This document shows, piece by piece, positions 45,727-53,877 of a DNA stretch of 64,000 nt; within the stretch, counting starts at the first letter, position 1, and every line of letters begins with the position of its first letter. The notes beneath the pieces were generated by a model. That model worked only from the letters and a program-made list of their open reading frames with translations, ran no database searches and was not told where the DNA came from. The stretch lies in assembly GCF_025949665.1 (NCBI RefSeq), contig NZ_JAPDFT010000006.1, positions 1 through 64,000 of the forward strand, read 5' to 3'. The position numbers and the translations under genes are program-made. The stretch comes from Chryseobacterium viscerum. Lineage in GTDB: Bacteria > Bacteroidota > Bacteroidia > Flavobacteriales > Weeksellaceae.

Positions 45727-46419
45727 TTATTTTTTTACGAATTTAAATTGATGAGTTTGGAAATTCCTAGTATTTATTTTTAATATATAACCACCTGGAA
45801 TAAGTTGTGAGACATCAATTTTTGAATCAAACATTTCCGATTTTACAAGTCGTCCGTCAATATTATAAACTTGGATGGATAATCCGTCATCAATGCCGGA
45901 AATTCTAATGAAATCGGTCACAGGATTAGGGAAGATCTGAATTTTATTTTTAGAAAGATCTGAAGTTCCCAATGTTGTGGTCTGTACGTCACCCGTCATG
46001 GTAGAATTTGCTGTAGTAAGATTTCCGCCACATTGTCCGTTAGTAATTGCTGTATTTTCAACCCAGGTTCCTATGCTGTTTCCTGGGGGTATTGGCACGG
46101 AATTATTTCCTGTTGAGTTATAATAAAGCAAAGAGGGAGTGGTAAAGGTTCCGTTTCCTTCATCACCAAGAAACTCCCATCTTGTAAGAGCATTGTTCCA
46201 TTGAATTTTAAATTCGCAGGTACCTAATCCACTACAATCTTGCCCGCCATCAATAGGAGTGGTCATATAAATATTCTTACTAAAGGCATCTACTCCTGTT
46301 TTGTTAAAGACATAAGTATTAGGAGGGCTATCAAACAGATTAGGGCATCCATTAAACGTTATAGTCTGTGCAAAAGCTGTGCTTCCTGCTATCAGACATA
46401 ATAAGTAAAGAATTTTCAT
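45727..46419 (-). CDS. Secreted T9SS cargo protein of unknown function
   Basis: 230 residues from ATG 46417-46419, which opens a signal peptide (MKILYLLCLIAGSTAFAQ). Residues 20-140 are unassigned with three Cys pairs possible. Residues about 155-230 are a T9SS sorting domain (IQIFPNPVTDFIRI, VYNIDGRLVKSEMF, LIPGGYILKI, HQFKFVKK). It begins 5 nt after the collar-protein gene, so the two are cotranscribed and may act together. Confidence 0.7.
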   Translation of the reverse strand: MKILYLLCLIAGSTAFAQTITFNGCPNLFDSPPNTYVFNKTGVDAFSKNIYMTTPIDGGQDCSGLGTCEFKIQWNNALTRWEFLGDEGNGTFTTPSLLYYNSTGNNSVPIPPGNSIGTWVENTAITNGQCGGNLTTANSTMTGDVQTTTLGTSDLSKNKIQIFPNPVTDFIRISGIDDGLSIQVYNIDGRLVKSEMFDSKIDVSQLIPGGYILKINTRNFQTHQFKFVKK

Positions 46420-46424
46420 AGCTC

Positions 46425-47018
46425 TTAGTTTTGTGATGGAAAGACTCCTGCTAATGCAATGATGCATTTTAGGGTAATAAAAGGAGGTCTGTTTTCATGA
46501 GGCTGGTTTCCTCCTGTGTTTCCTACCATTGTACTTTTCATCGTAGTATTGGCGGCTGTATCAGAATATTCTTTATCAAGAATTTTGGTATCTGCCGGAA
46601 GATTATTTGTGGGTGAATTTTGATTTCCTTCCGCGGTTACAGCATTTACAGTATGATTGTGAGCTGGCATTTGTGTTATCAATAATGTAACACTTTCTGT
46701 TCCGCCGGTTTCTCCCATGGTATACGTTGTAGGCCCTCCCGGAGCCTGTCCGTTATGAACAAGTACTCTTCCCCTCATATCAGGTAAAGCAAATGTGGTG
46801 GTTCCATTTCCTCCATAGGTAGTTCCTAACAATGAAAAAAGTGCTTGATTTTGAGCGATAGACAGGATCTGCCCATTACATTCTGCCCAGTACTTTGGAG
46901 CAAAATTATAAGGTACAAAGGCTATTTGCCCTAAAAATGGTTCTGATGCCTGAGCTTTTAAGGCAGGGGCAAATGCACCGCAGATCAGCAGTGTACATGC
47001 AAAAAATAAATTTTTCAT
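46425..47018 (-). CDS. Exported phage-tail-collar-domain protein
   Basis: 197 residues with a signal peptide (MKNLFFACTLLICGAFAPALKAQ). The collar domain is clear: EPFLGQIAFVPYNFAPKYWAECNGQILSI, LFSLLGTTYGGNGTTTFALPDMRGRV, then MPAHNHTVNAV and NQPHENRPPFITLKCIIAL. It resembles microcystin-dependent protein MdpB and tail-fibre collars. No other phage gene is near, so it is a domesticated secreted protein. First gene of a two-gene operon. Confidence 0.8.
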   Translation of the reverse strand: MKNLFFACTLLICGAFAPALKAQASEPFLGQIAFVPYNFAPKYWAECNGQILSIAQNQALFSLLGTTYGGNGTTTFALPDMRGRVLVHNGQAPGGPTTYTMGETGGTESVTLLITQMPAHNHTVNAVTAEGNQNSPTNNLPADTKILDKEYSDTAANTTMKSTMVGNTGGNQPHENRPPFITLKCIIALAGVFPSQN

Positions 47019-47190
47019 GATGACAAGGTTTTAAGTAATATAAAATTAGAAAATATTTCACATATAATGAATTATAAAAACAAAAACCTTTCATTAATTT
47101 AATGAAAGGTAGATTTCATTAATTAAATATTAATATTTTATAGATTTTTTCTCTAATGTTTAAATTGCTAATAGCCCATACACATGATAA

Positions 47191-48261
47191 TTAATTTTTC
47201 AAATTATCCTTAAAATCTTCAATCCTAAAATCTGTCAGAGCATTTCCTTTTTCAATTTTCTCTTTGGAATACAACCTGAAATCATTTTCTGTTTTTTCTA
47301 AAAGATAATCGTAAGGCCCTATATGAGAAATTAATTTTACCAGGACCGGGGAAATTTCAAGACATATAAACAGTCCCATAATAAAAGCTGCTGCCAGTCC
47401 TATAATAGCTGAATTTTTGCCCAGTTCATCCAATGCCTGAAGCCTTGCCGCAAACCCGTTAAATTTATCTTCAAAAGTCTCTGTAGATTTTCTTTCGGTT
47501 TCCAGATTCGTATATACTTTGGAAATTTCTTTATCCAGATATTCCAGTCTTGGAGAAGCTTGTTTTTGATAGTTCTCAAGATCTTGTCTGCGTTGCTCTT
47601 TCAATTCCTTTTTACGCTTTGCATTCGGTCCGTAGCCTTCTTTTCCACTGGTTAGACCTGATTGTTTTCCCAGAATTTCTTTTTCAAGTTCTACTGAAGC
47701 TGAATCATAGGCTTTCTGATACTGTGCTATCTTTTCTGAAATTTGTTGTTTTTCTGTTTCAAAAGGCCCGCTCTGTTGAAGAATTCTTCCGTTCATTTCT
47801 CCCTGAAGCTGTTTTTTATTTCTTTGAATGATTGTATTCAACTGTTTGTTTACCTCTTTCTCAAAAATTTTAAGCTCTAATGGTTTCGAAATAATAATTC
47901 CTAAAAATGTGGCAAGGATAAGACGGGGAATGGCCATCAGAATCTGATTCCACCAGGTACCTGTTTTTTTAATGGAAGAAACGATATAACGGTCAAGATT
48001 AAAGATCATCAGCCCCCAAAGAATTCCAAATCCAATGGCAGCCCAGATATTATCGAATACGGTATACATGGCATAGCCTGCAGATAAAGTAGCAAATACT
48101 GCCGTGAAAAGCACGATACCTCCAATCCCCGAAAATTTATTCCACTCACTCGGGGTCTTTCTTAAGATATGGATGTTCCCGCCGGAGCATACCATCAGGA
48201 ACTTTTGGAACCAGTTTATTTTATGAGTCCCTTGATTTATAGTTTGTTGGTTTGTTTTCAT
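47191..48261 (-). CDS. DUF4407 membrane protein
   Basis: 356 residues from ATG 48259-48261. WFQKFLMVCSGGN, then TM helices (about 45-65, 70-90, 105-125) with LIFNLDRYIVSS-type motif, a long coiled coil (about 130-285; KQQISEKIAQYQKAYDSASVELEKEI) and a last TM helix (about 290-310). This is the DUF4407 layout, of unknown function. A longer frame starts at a TTG that lies within the -7 box. Confidence 0.8.
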   Translation of the reverse strand: MKTNQQTINQGTHKINWFQKFLMVCSGGNIHILRKTPSEWNKFSGIGGIVLFTAVFATLSAGYAMYTVFDNIWAAIGFGILWGLMIFNLDRYIVSSIKKTGTWWNQILMAIPRLILATFLGIIISKPLELKIFEKEVNKQLNTIIQRNKKQLQGEMNGRILQQSGPFETEKQQISEKIAQYQKAYDSASVELEKEILGKQSGLTSGKEGYGPNAKRKKELKEQRRQDLENYQKQASPRLEYLDKEISKVYTNLETERKSTETFEDKFNGFAARLQALDELGKNSAIIGLAAAFIMGLFICLEISPVLVKLISHIGPYDYLLEKTENDFRLYSKEKIEKGNALTDFRIEDFKDNLKN

Positions 48262-48276
48262 AACTGAAAATTTATA

Positions 48277-48284
48277 CAAAGGTA
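48277..48284 (-). promoter_or_regulatory. -7 box of the DUF4407 gene
   Basis: TACCTTTG on the minus strand, exact consensus, 15 nt before the start. A -33 TTG (48301-48303) is 16 nt upstream, one short of the usual range. Confidence 0.6.
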
Positions 48285-48393
48285 GTACTAAAAATCATAC
48301 CAATGTAAAAGATAGTATTATGTTTTACCAAGTAATTATGTGTGTTTTCGTAAGATATTGTTTTTTAAACGTTTAAAATAGAAGTTTGAAAAA

Positions 48394-48948
48394 TTATTTC
48401 AGTCTATCCGGATTCTGCTTCAGAAAGCTTTCCCATCCGGAATATGATTTGGTATCTGCTATGGTTCCGGAATTGAAATGATGGCATACAGCAACGGCAA
48501 GTCCGTCGGAGGCATCCAGATATTTGGTAGGGAACTCCTTTAAATTAAGAAGATTCTGAAGCATACCCGCTACCTGTTCTTTACTGGCATTTCCGTTTCC
48601 GGTGATGGCCATTTTGATTTTTTTCGGAGAATATTCTGTGATCGGGATATTTCTGTAAAGGCTGGCAGCCATGGCTACTCCCTGTGCACGGCCAAGTTTA
48701 AGCATACTCTGTACATTTTTTCCAAAGAAAGGAGCTTCAAGAGCTACTTCATCAGGATGAAACTCGTCGATAAGAGACAGCGTTCTTTCAAAAATATATT
48801 TGAGCTTGGTTTCGTGATTAGGGTATTTTTTTAAGATGAGTTCATGAATAGAAACCATCTCCATTTTTCCTTTTTTTACGGAGATAATACCAAATCCCAT
48901 GACAGTTGTTCCGGGGTCAATACCTAAAATTATTTTCTCTGAAATCAT
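48394..48948 (-). CDS. ruvC: Holliday junction resolvase RuvC
   Basis: 184 residues. Cuts Holliday junctions with RuvAB in recombination repair. Catalytic acids: Asp11 (GIDPGTT), Glu71 (ALEAPF), Asp145 and Asp148 (LDASDGLAVA). Length and motifs are normal. Start at ATG 48946-48948 puts ILGIDPG near the N-terminus as in other RuvC; the upstream in-frame extension crosses the promoter box. Confidence 0.95.
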   Translation of the reverse strand: MISEKIILGIDPGTTVMGFGIISVKKGKMEMVSIHELILKKYPNHETKLKYIFERTLSLIDEFHPDEVALEAPFFGKNVQSMLKLGRAQGVAMAASLYRNIPITEYSPKKIKMAITGNGNASKEQVAGMLQNLLNLKEFPTKYLDASDGLAVAVCHHFNSGTIADTKSYSGWESFLKQNPDRLK

Positions 48949-48952
48949 TGCC

Positions 48953-48960
48953 CAAAGATA
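48953..48960 (-). promoter_or_regulatory. -7 box very close to the ruvC start
   Basis: TATCTTTG on the minus strand, exact consensus, only 4 nt from ATG 48948. If used, the transcript would start at or next to the start codon. No -33 TTG is visible in range. Confidence 0.5.
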
Positions 48961-49043
48961 GAACTTTCTAAGTTTTTTAAGAGTGAAAAAGTATTGGAAA
49001 TGACTTTCATTTATATTTAAAACTTTAGTACCTTTAAACAAAA

Positions 49044-49541
49044 ATGACTATGAAAAATGTATTTAATGTACTCGTTGTTCCTGTTTTTCTGTTCTGTAGT
49101 TTTCAGAAAGAGAATGGATTAACTCAGAAAAGGCAGTCACTTTCAGAAACTACGCTAAAAAAAAGTGACCGAATTATTTATTTGTTTTTCAAGGCAGATA
49201 AAGATCAGTCAGGAAATGCAAAAATTACCCTCCAAAGCAGTAAAGTTACGGATGGCAGATTGAAGCAGATCTCATCTTTTGAAAGAAATGAAGCTCATCA
49301 GGGAGACTTTATTATCACGCTGACGCAGTCTGACGGAAAAGAAGTTGCCAGACAGCTTGTGAAAGATCCTTTTAATCCTGAATTGGAAGTGTACGAAAAA
49401 GAAGGAATTTCCAGACATAAAGCATCCCTTCAGAGCACAGAGTTCAGTGCCCGTTTTTCCTATTCTGAAAATGTTCAGACTGTAAAGGTTGAAAAGGCAA
49501 CTGATGATGGAGCACAACTATTATTCACAAAAAAACTATAG
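49044..49541 (+). CDS. Exported protein, possible detached N-domain of an M64 peptidase
   Basis: 165 residues with an N-terminal hydrophobic export segment (about 5-20). The body is beta-rich (IIYLFFKADKDQSGNAKITLQ, FSARFSYSENVQTVKVEKA) and contains DPFNPELEVYEKEG. It ends 2 nt before the M64 peptidase gene, so the pair is coexpressed. In some relatives M64 enzymes carry an N-terminal beta domain; this may be its separated form. That is inference. Confidence 0.55.
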   Translation: MTMKNVFNVLVVPVFLFCSFQKENGLTQKRQSLSETTLKKSDRIIYLFFKADKDQSGNAKITLQSSKVTDGRLKQISSFERNEAHQGDFIITLTQSDGKEVARQLVKDPFNPELEVYEKEGISRHKASLQSTEFSARFSYSENVQTVKVEKATDDGAQLLFTKKL

Positions 49542-49543
49542 CT

Positions 49544-50902
49544 ATGAAAAAAGTTTTATTACCCCTTTTGATTGGAAGCAGCTGTTTTGCCCAGACATTT
49601 GATACGGTTCCGCTTTTACAGAACGGAGACAATAGTAAAAGGATTATTATTGCTGTTTTAGGAGACGGATTTACCGCCGCACAGCAAGCTGCTTTTACAA
49701 CTTCAGCTCAGAATACCGTTAATTATCTTTTTACCAAAAGCCCTTATACAGAATATAAAAATTACTTTAATGCTTATGCTGTAAAAGTAATTTCTACAGA
49801 ATCGGGAGTGAAGCACCCCGGGACAGCAACAGATGTTACTGAACCAGTAATCCCTGTTTCCAATCCTAATAATTACCTGGGCTCCACTTTCGATGTAGGA
49901 GTTCACAGATGTATATACAGTAACACAACTAATAAGGTGGGGCAGGTGTTGGCAGCCAATATCCCTGATTATGATATTACCTATGTATTGGGCAATTCTA
50001 CAGAATATGGAGGTTGTGGAGGAACTTATGCCTTTGCCTCATTAAATGGTTCCTCGAATGAAATTGTGGTGCATGAGCTGGGACATTCCTTTGGAAAGTT
50101 AGCTGATGAATATTGGTTTTCAGGTTCACTGGAATCTGCCAATAAAACCCAAAACTCTAATCCTGCAACTATCAAATGGAAAAATTGGGTAGGATTAAAT
50201 GGAGTAGGAGTATATGCCCATGCTGAAAGTCCTAGTTGGTTCCGCCCGCATCAGAGTTGTGAGATGAGGTATCTTAACCAACAGTTCTGCTCAGTATGTA
50301 AAGAGGCAATTATTGAAAAAATTCATGGTTTAGTGTCTCCTATAGATTCCTATACACCAGCAAACAACACTACAGTAGATGCTACGTCTAATGTCACTTT
50401 TACAGCTAATGAAATTCTTCCCAATCCTAATACGTTAGTCAATACCTGGAGCTTAAATGGGACAACACTTGGATCAACAGGAAGTAGTGTTACCATTACT
50501 CCTGCGCAACTGAATAATGGAAATAATACACTAACATTGTCTGTAGTAGATGATAATCCGCTTTTAAAAGTTGATAACCACAGTACTCTGCATGTTACTA
50601 CTGTTTCCTGGACTCTAAGTAAATCTACCCTTAAACTTTCAGAAGTAAAAGCTGAAGAAAGACGCTTCAGTGTTTACCCGAATCCTACAGAAGGAGAATT
50701 TTATATTAAAGGGAAACAGGATTTTTCAAAAGATGTAAAAGTAGAGATCTATGATACTTCAGGAAAACTGATTCCTTCAAGATTTGAATTCAAAGATGCC
50801 GGACTCAGAATTGATATTAAAAACTATCCGTCAGGCACCTATCTGCTGAATGTAAAAGAAAACAAAAACCTGATTCTTTCTCAGAAGATCATCAAAGAAT
50901 AA
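49544..50902 (+). CDS. Secreted M64-type metallopeptidase with T9SS sorting domain
   Basis: 452 residues. Signal peptide ends SSCFAQ. IIIAVLGDGFTAAQQAAF (34-51) and HELGHSFGKLADEY (177-190, zinc site HExxHxxGxxxxE/D) are the marks of family M64 (IgA peptidase-like). A beta domain follows (about 265-365) and then a T9SS sorting domain (about 375-452, FSVYPNPTEGEFYI, IYDTSGKLIPS, YPSGTYLLNV, SQKIIKE). Substrate unknown. Confidence 0.88.
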   Translation: MKKVLLPLLIGSSCFAQTFDTVPLLQNGDNSKRIIIAVLGDGFTAAQQAAFTTSAQNTVNYLFTKSPYTEYKNYFNAYAVKVISTESGVKHPGTATDVTEPVIPVSNPNNYLGSTFDVGVHRCIYSNTTNKVGQVLAANIPDYDITYVLGNSTEYGGCGGTYAFASLNGSSNEIVVHELGHSFGKLADEYWFSGSLESANKTQNSNPATIKWKNWVGLNGVGVYAHAESPSWFRPHQSCEMRYLNQQFCSVCKEAIIEKIHGLVSPIDSYTPANNTTVDATSNVTFTANEILPNPNTLVNTWSLNGTTLGSTGSSVTITPAQLNNGNNTLTLSVVDDNPLLKVDNHSTLHVTTVSWTLSKSTLKLSEVKAEERRFSVYPNPTEGEFYIKGKQDFSKDVKVEIYDTSGKLIPSRFEFKDAGLRIDIKNYPSGTYLLNVKENKNLILSQKIIKE

Positions 50903-50912
50903 ATTTGAACTC

Positions 50913-50940
50913 AACCGGCTCTAGCAGCCGGTTTTATTTT
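50913..50940 (+). terminator. Terminator after M64 gene
   Basis: 8-bp stem AACCGGCT/AGCCGGTT (50913-50920, 50926-50933), loop CTAGC, then TTATTTTT. It abuts the stop codon of the convergent gene. Confidence 0.85.
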
Positions 50941-51458
50941 TCCAGCTTTTTATCTGCTATAGGTACCCATTGTCCATCGTGGCGAAGAAGCATTATTTTA
51001 TCAACTAAGAATTTAGTTTTGTATTGCTTCGTTTCATATTTTTCCCAGGCTTTAAGATAATTTTCCCAGGTCAGATCTCTGAATCCTACAGTCACATGAG
51101 GACTAAAAGAATACTGTGCAAAATTAAAGTACTCTTTTACTCTATGATAAAGCTCAGTTAAATGAATATTTTCTTTTGGCTGAATATAAAGTACAGGGTT
51201 TTTAGGATTAGGAAAGCTTCCAAAGCCATCCAGCTCTACTTCAAAAGGTGTAATTTCCGTATTGATCTTCTGAAAAGCAATATGAATATCATCCTCCAGT
51301 TCAATTTCTCTTGAAAAGGGAGGAAATAGTGTAATATGGGCTTCATTTTTCAAAGCCTTGGAATTGGCAAAATGAATAGCCAGATCTCTTTTAAAGACTT
51401 TTATTTCTTCAATAATCTCCTGAGAAGGGTAAATGGCTATGAAGTACATTTTTTTCAT
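50934..51458 (-). CDS. 2'-5' RNA ligase-like (2H phosphoesterase)
   Basis: 174 residues with the two HxT motifs of the 2H superfamily: HITLFPP (His41) and HVTVGF (His121). Such enzymes cleave or form 2'-5' or cyclic phosphodiesters. Size fits the LigT/ThpR family. Substrate unknown; stand-alone gene. Confidence 0.85.
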   Translation of the reverse strand: MKKMYFIAIYPSQEIIEEIKVFKRDLAIHFANSKALKNEAHITLFPPFSREIELEDDIHIAFQKINTEITPFEVELDGFGSFPNPKNPVLYIQPKENIHLTELYHRVKEYFNFAQYSFSPHVTVGFRDLTWENYLKAWEKYETKQYKTKFLVDKIMLLRHDGQWVPIADKKLEK

Positions 51459-51504
51459 AAGGCAAATTAAAAGTTTTTATATTAAATTTTAATACATAAG
51501 AAAA

Positions 51505-51529
51505 TTATGCATATGTTTGCAATGCATAA
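51505..51529 (+). promoter_or_regulatory. PadR promoter and palindromic operator
   Basis: Perfect inverted repeat TTATGCAT (51505-51512), 9 nt, ATGCATAA (51522-51529). The -7 box TATGTTTG (51512-51519) sits inside it. PadR proteins bind ATGC/ATGT-type dyads of this size, so autoregulation by blocking the promoter is likely. Confidence 0.65.
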
Positions 51530-51537
51530 ATCATTCT

Positions 51538-51861
51538 ATGAAAAAGAATAGTCTTTATAAAGGTACCCTGCAGAATATTATTTTGAAGCTTCTTTCAAAA
51601 GAAATTAAAATGTACGGGTATCAGATTACTCAAAGGGCAAAAGAGCTTACAGAAGGTGAGCTTGAAATGACGGAAGGAGCACTTTATCCATTACTGCATA
51701 AACTGGAGAGCGACGGAATGATTATTTCTGAAATTCAGAAGATCAACGGAAGAGACCGTAAATATTATCTGCTGACTGAAAAAGGAAAAAAACAACAGGC
51801 AGAAAAAGAGACTGAGATGAAAAGTTACTTGTTAAATCTACAGGCGATATTCAATATATGA
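51538..51861 (+). CDS. PadR-family transcriptional regulator
   Basis: 107 residues from ATG 51538 (an upstream TTG lies in the -7 box). Winged helix: LQNIILKLLSKEIKMYGYQITQRAKE, then LEMTEGALYPLLHKLESDGMIISE and RDRKYYLLTEKGKKQ, textbook PadR. The following gene starts at its last codon (ATGA overlap, 4 nt) and encodes a membrane protein, which is the common PadR partner arrangement. Confidence 0.9.
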   Translation: MKKNSLYKGTLQNIILKLLSKEIKMYGYQITQRAKELTEGELEMTEGALYPLLHKLESDGMIISEIQKINGRDRKYYLLTEKGKKQQAEKETEMKSYLLNLQAIFNI

Positions 51862-52577
51862 TAACCGAAGTACAGGAAAATAAAATTACGGATTATCTGA
51901 TAGCCCAACAGCTCTCACTAGATATTCTGGTAGAAATCAGAGATCATATGATCAGTCAGGTTTCAGATCTTCAGCATAATGAAAATATCAGTTTCGAGGA
52001 CGCTTTCTTAAAAATAAAAGAATCCTGGAACGGAGAATTTAAGTTGGTTAATTATCTGCTATTCTATCCAACGGCAATTCCTTTGATTGCCAAAAAGATT
52101 ATACAGGAAAAATATGCCGGACTTTTCAGAAAATCTTTAATGATAGGACTGTTGGCTTTAGGAATTAATTTATTGTTGATTTTTATAACAAAAAATCAGG
52201 AAGATTATAATCTGTTTTTCAAACTGCTTAACGGATCTTTTTTATTGGGTTCAGTATTGATATTGGTTTGTAATTATAAGATATGGAAATATCTGAGAGC
52301 AGATTTCAAATACAAAGGAAAAAGCCTTTATACAATGTATCAGCAGAATATAGGATTATTGGTAGTTTGCTTTTCTTCAATGATGCAGGTTACCATGAAA
52401 AACGGAAATTATGCTTATCAGTTTTTCAGAGAGCACCATCATTCTGAAGTTTTTCTGACCTTAGTTACCTTGATTCTTCCTTTTATACTGCAGACGGCTC
52501 TGGTGTTTGCTGCACTCAATTTTATAGAGCACAAAAAGAATTTGGTGAAAATGCAGGAGTTCCTTAAGCCTGTATAA
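51858..52577 (+). CDS. Membrane protein partnered with PadR
   Basis: 239 residues. N-terminal 70 residues are soluble (ISFEDAFLKIKESWNGEFKL resembles the HAAS-like segment seen beside PadR genes). About four TM helices follow (near 96-112, 127-145, 167-185, 197-222). It overlaps padR by 4 nt. Function unknown; may sense an envelope signal. Confidence 0.65.
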   Translation: MITEVQENKITDYLIAQQLSLDILVEIRDHMISQVSDLQHNENISFEDAFLKIKESWNGEFKLVNYLLFYPTAIPLIAKKIIQEKYAGLFRKSLMIGLLALGINLLLIFITKNQEDYNLFFKLLNGSFLLGSVLILVCNYKIWKYLRADFKYKGKSLYTMYQQNIGLLVVCFSSMMQVTMKNGNYAYQFFREHHHSEVFLTLVTLILPFILQTALVFAALNFIEHKKNLVKMQEFLKPV

Positions 52578-52593
52578 ACAATGTACTATTCAA

Positions 52594-53706
52594 TTAACGT
52601 TGTGATCTGAGCTGTGTAAGGGTATTTTCAAGATGATCTGTAATCTTTTTTACTTCAATATGAGGTCTGAAGATTACTCCTTTTCCTTTTTCTTCATCGG
52701 CAATATTAGACAAGATGATCACGGAAGTTTTGGTGTCCGGATAATAGATGTTTAATGAAGGAGAACCTTTTATATAACCGCTATGGAAATAAGAGTTGGG
52801 CTGGCCAATGTTAAGCATGATGCCGTAAGCATAACCCATCTTTCCAAAGATTGCATGACGCCTTTCTGCGCTTTTTGCCATAAATAGTTTTAAGGTTTCA
52901 GGCTTTAAAATTTTTCCGCCGTACAAAGCGTTGTTCCATGAATGAAGATCCTGAATGGTAGATAATATCCCTCCAGCAGGAGTTCCGATTTCCTGCCCGC
53001 CTAATCTTTTAGGCATATTGGGAACTTCCTGAAATTTAACAGGCGTACCAAGATAGGCACTGGCAAAATTATTTCCCTTAAAAGTATCTCCTGTTGAAGA
53101 ATGTTTCATTCCCGCTTTTTTAAAGAGTTCCTGAACATTTTCAGCATATGACTTTCCGGAAACTTTTTCCACAATCTTTCCAAGAGTATTGAATCCGTCG
53201 TTGGAGTAGAAAAAGTCGGAACCGCTCCTGAACATCAGCTTTCCTCCCACCATATTCAAACCTGAAGTATGGTTTAGCAGCTGATGAATTGTTATATTTT
53301 CATATTCTTTAACCTGAAACTCCTTCAGGTATTTTGAAACTTTATCTGTTACATTCAGCTTTCCTTGCTCCATCTGAAGTAGGATCATAACCGCTGTGAA
53401 TTGCTTGCTCACAGATCCTATGGCAAAAATGGTATTGCTGTCAATTTTGGTTTTTCTCTTAAAGTCAGAAAAACCGTTTTCTCTTCTGTAAAGAGGAATG
53501 GTGTCTTTAAAAACGGCAATGCTTCCATTGAAATGATACTTCTTGAAAGTAGAATCAATCTGTTGTTCTAAAAGTGTTTTCTGAAAAGCGGCAATGGTAG
53601 AATCAACAATTGCTTTTTTATCAACGGGAGAGGCTTTGGGTGCTTCAGTAGTTGTACAGGAAAATAAAAAGCAGAATAGGGCCAGGAATGCTAAATTTTT
53701 GATCAC
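52594..53706 (-). CDS. Beta-lactamase-fold serine hydrolase, lipoprotein
   Basis: 370 residues; lipoprotein signal FCFLFSC (Cys17). Class C/penicillin-binding-like motifs: SVSK (Ser98, Lys101), YSN (167-169) and HSG near residue 315. It could be a DD-peptidase or an esterase; resistance to beta-lactams should not be assumed. Single gene. Confidence 0.85.
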   Translation of the reverse strand: MIKNLAFLALFCFLFSCTTTEAPKASPVDKKAIVDSTIAAFQKTLLEQQIDSTFKKYHFNGSIAVFKDTIPLYRRENGFSDFKRKTKIDSNTIFAIGSVSKQFTAVMILLQMEQGKLNVTDKVSKYLKEFQVKEYENITIHQLLNHTSGLNMVGGKLMFRSGSDFFYSNDGFNTLGKIVEKVSGKSYAENVQELFKKAGMKHSSTGDTFKGNNFASAYLGTPVKFQEVPNMPKRLGGQEIGTPAGGILSTIQDLHSWNNALYGGKILKPETLKLFMAKSAERRHAIFGKMGYAYGIMLNIGQPNSYFHSGYIKGSPSLNIYYPDTKTSVIILSNIADEEKGKGVIFRPHIEVKKITDHLENTLTQLRSQR

Positions 53707-53846
53707 AGGTGTTGTATTTTTTAATAATGATTATTACTCTTAAAGATACTAAAATATTCAAGAGCATTAAGGGAAGCAAATTGCGTGCTAGGACGGGCTT
53801 TTAATCAAATTAATATGGATGTAATGGTTCTTTAGCAGGCATTTTA

Positions 53847-53854
53847 TACATTTG
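53847..53854 (+). promoter_or_regulatory. -7 box of the PLP decarboxylase gene
   Basis: TACATTTG, exact consensus, 23 nt before ATG 53878. No clear -33 TTG in range. Confidence 0.5.
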
Positions 53855-53877
53855 ATATAGAAAATGCATCACAAAGT

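Noticed and set aside
46425..47018. Prophage remnant
   Set aside because: Only one collar-like domain with a signal peptide; no capsid, integrase, lysis or tail genes around it.
52594..53706. Beta-lactam resistance gene
   Set aside because: The SxxK/YxN/HSG motifs are shared by many esterases and DD-peptidases; nothing points to beta-lactam hydrolysis.
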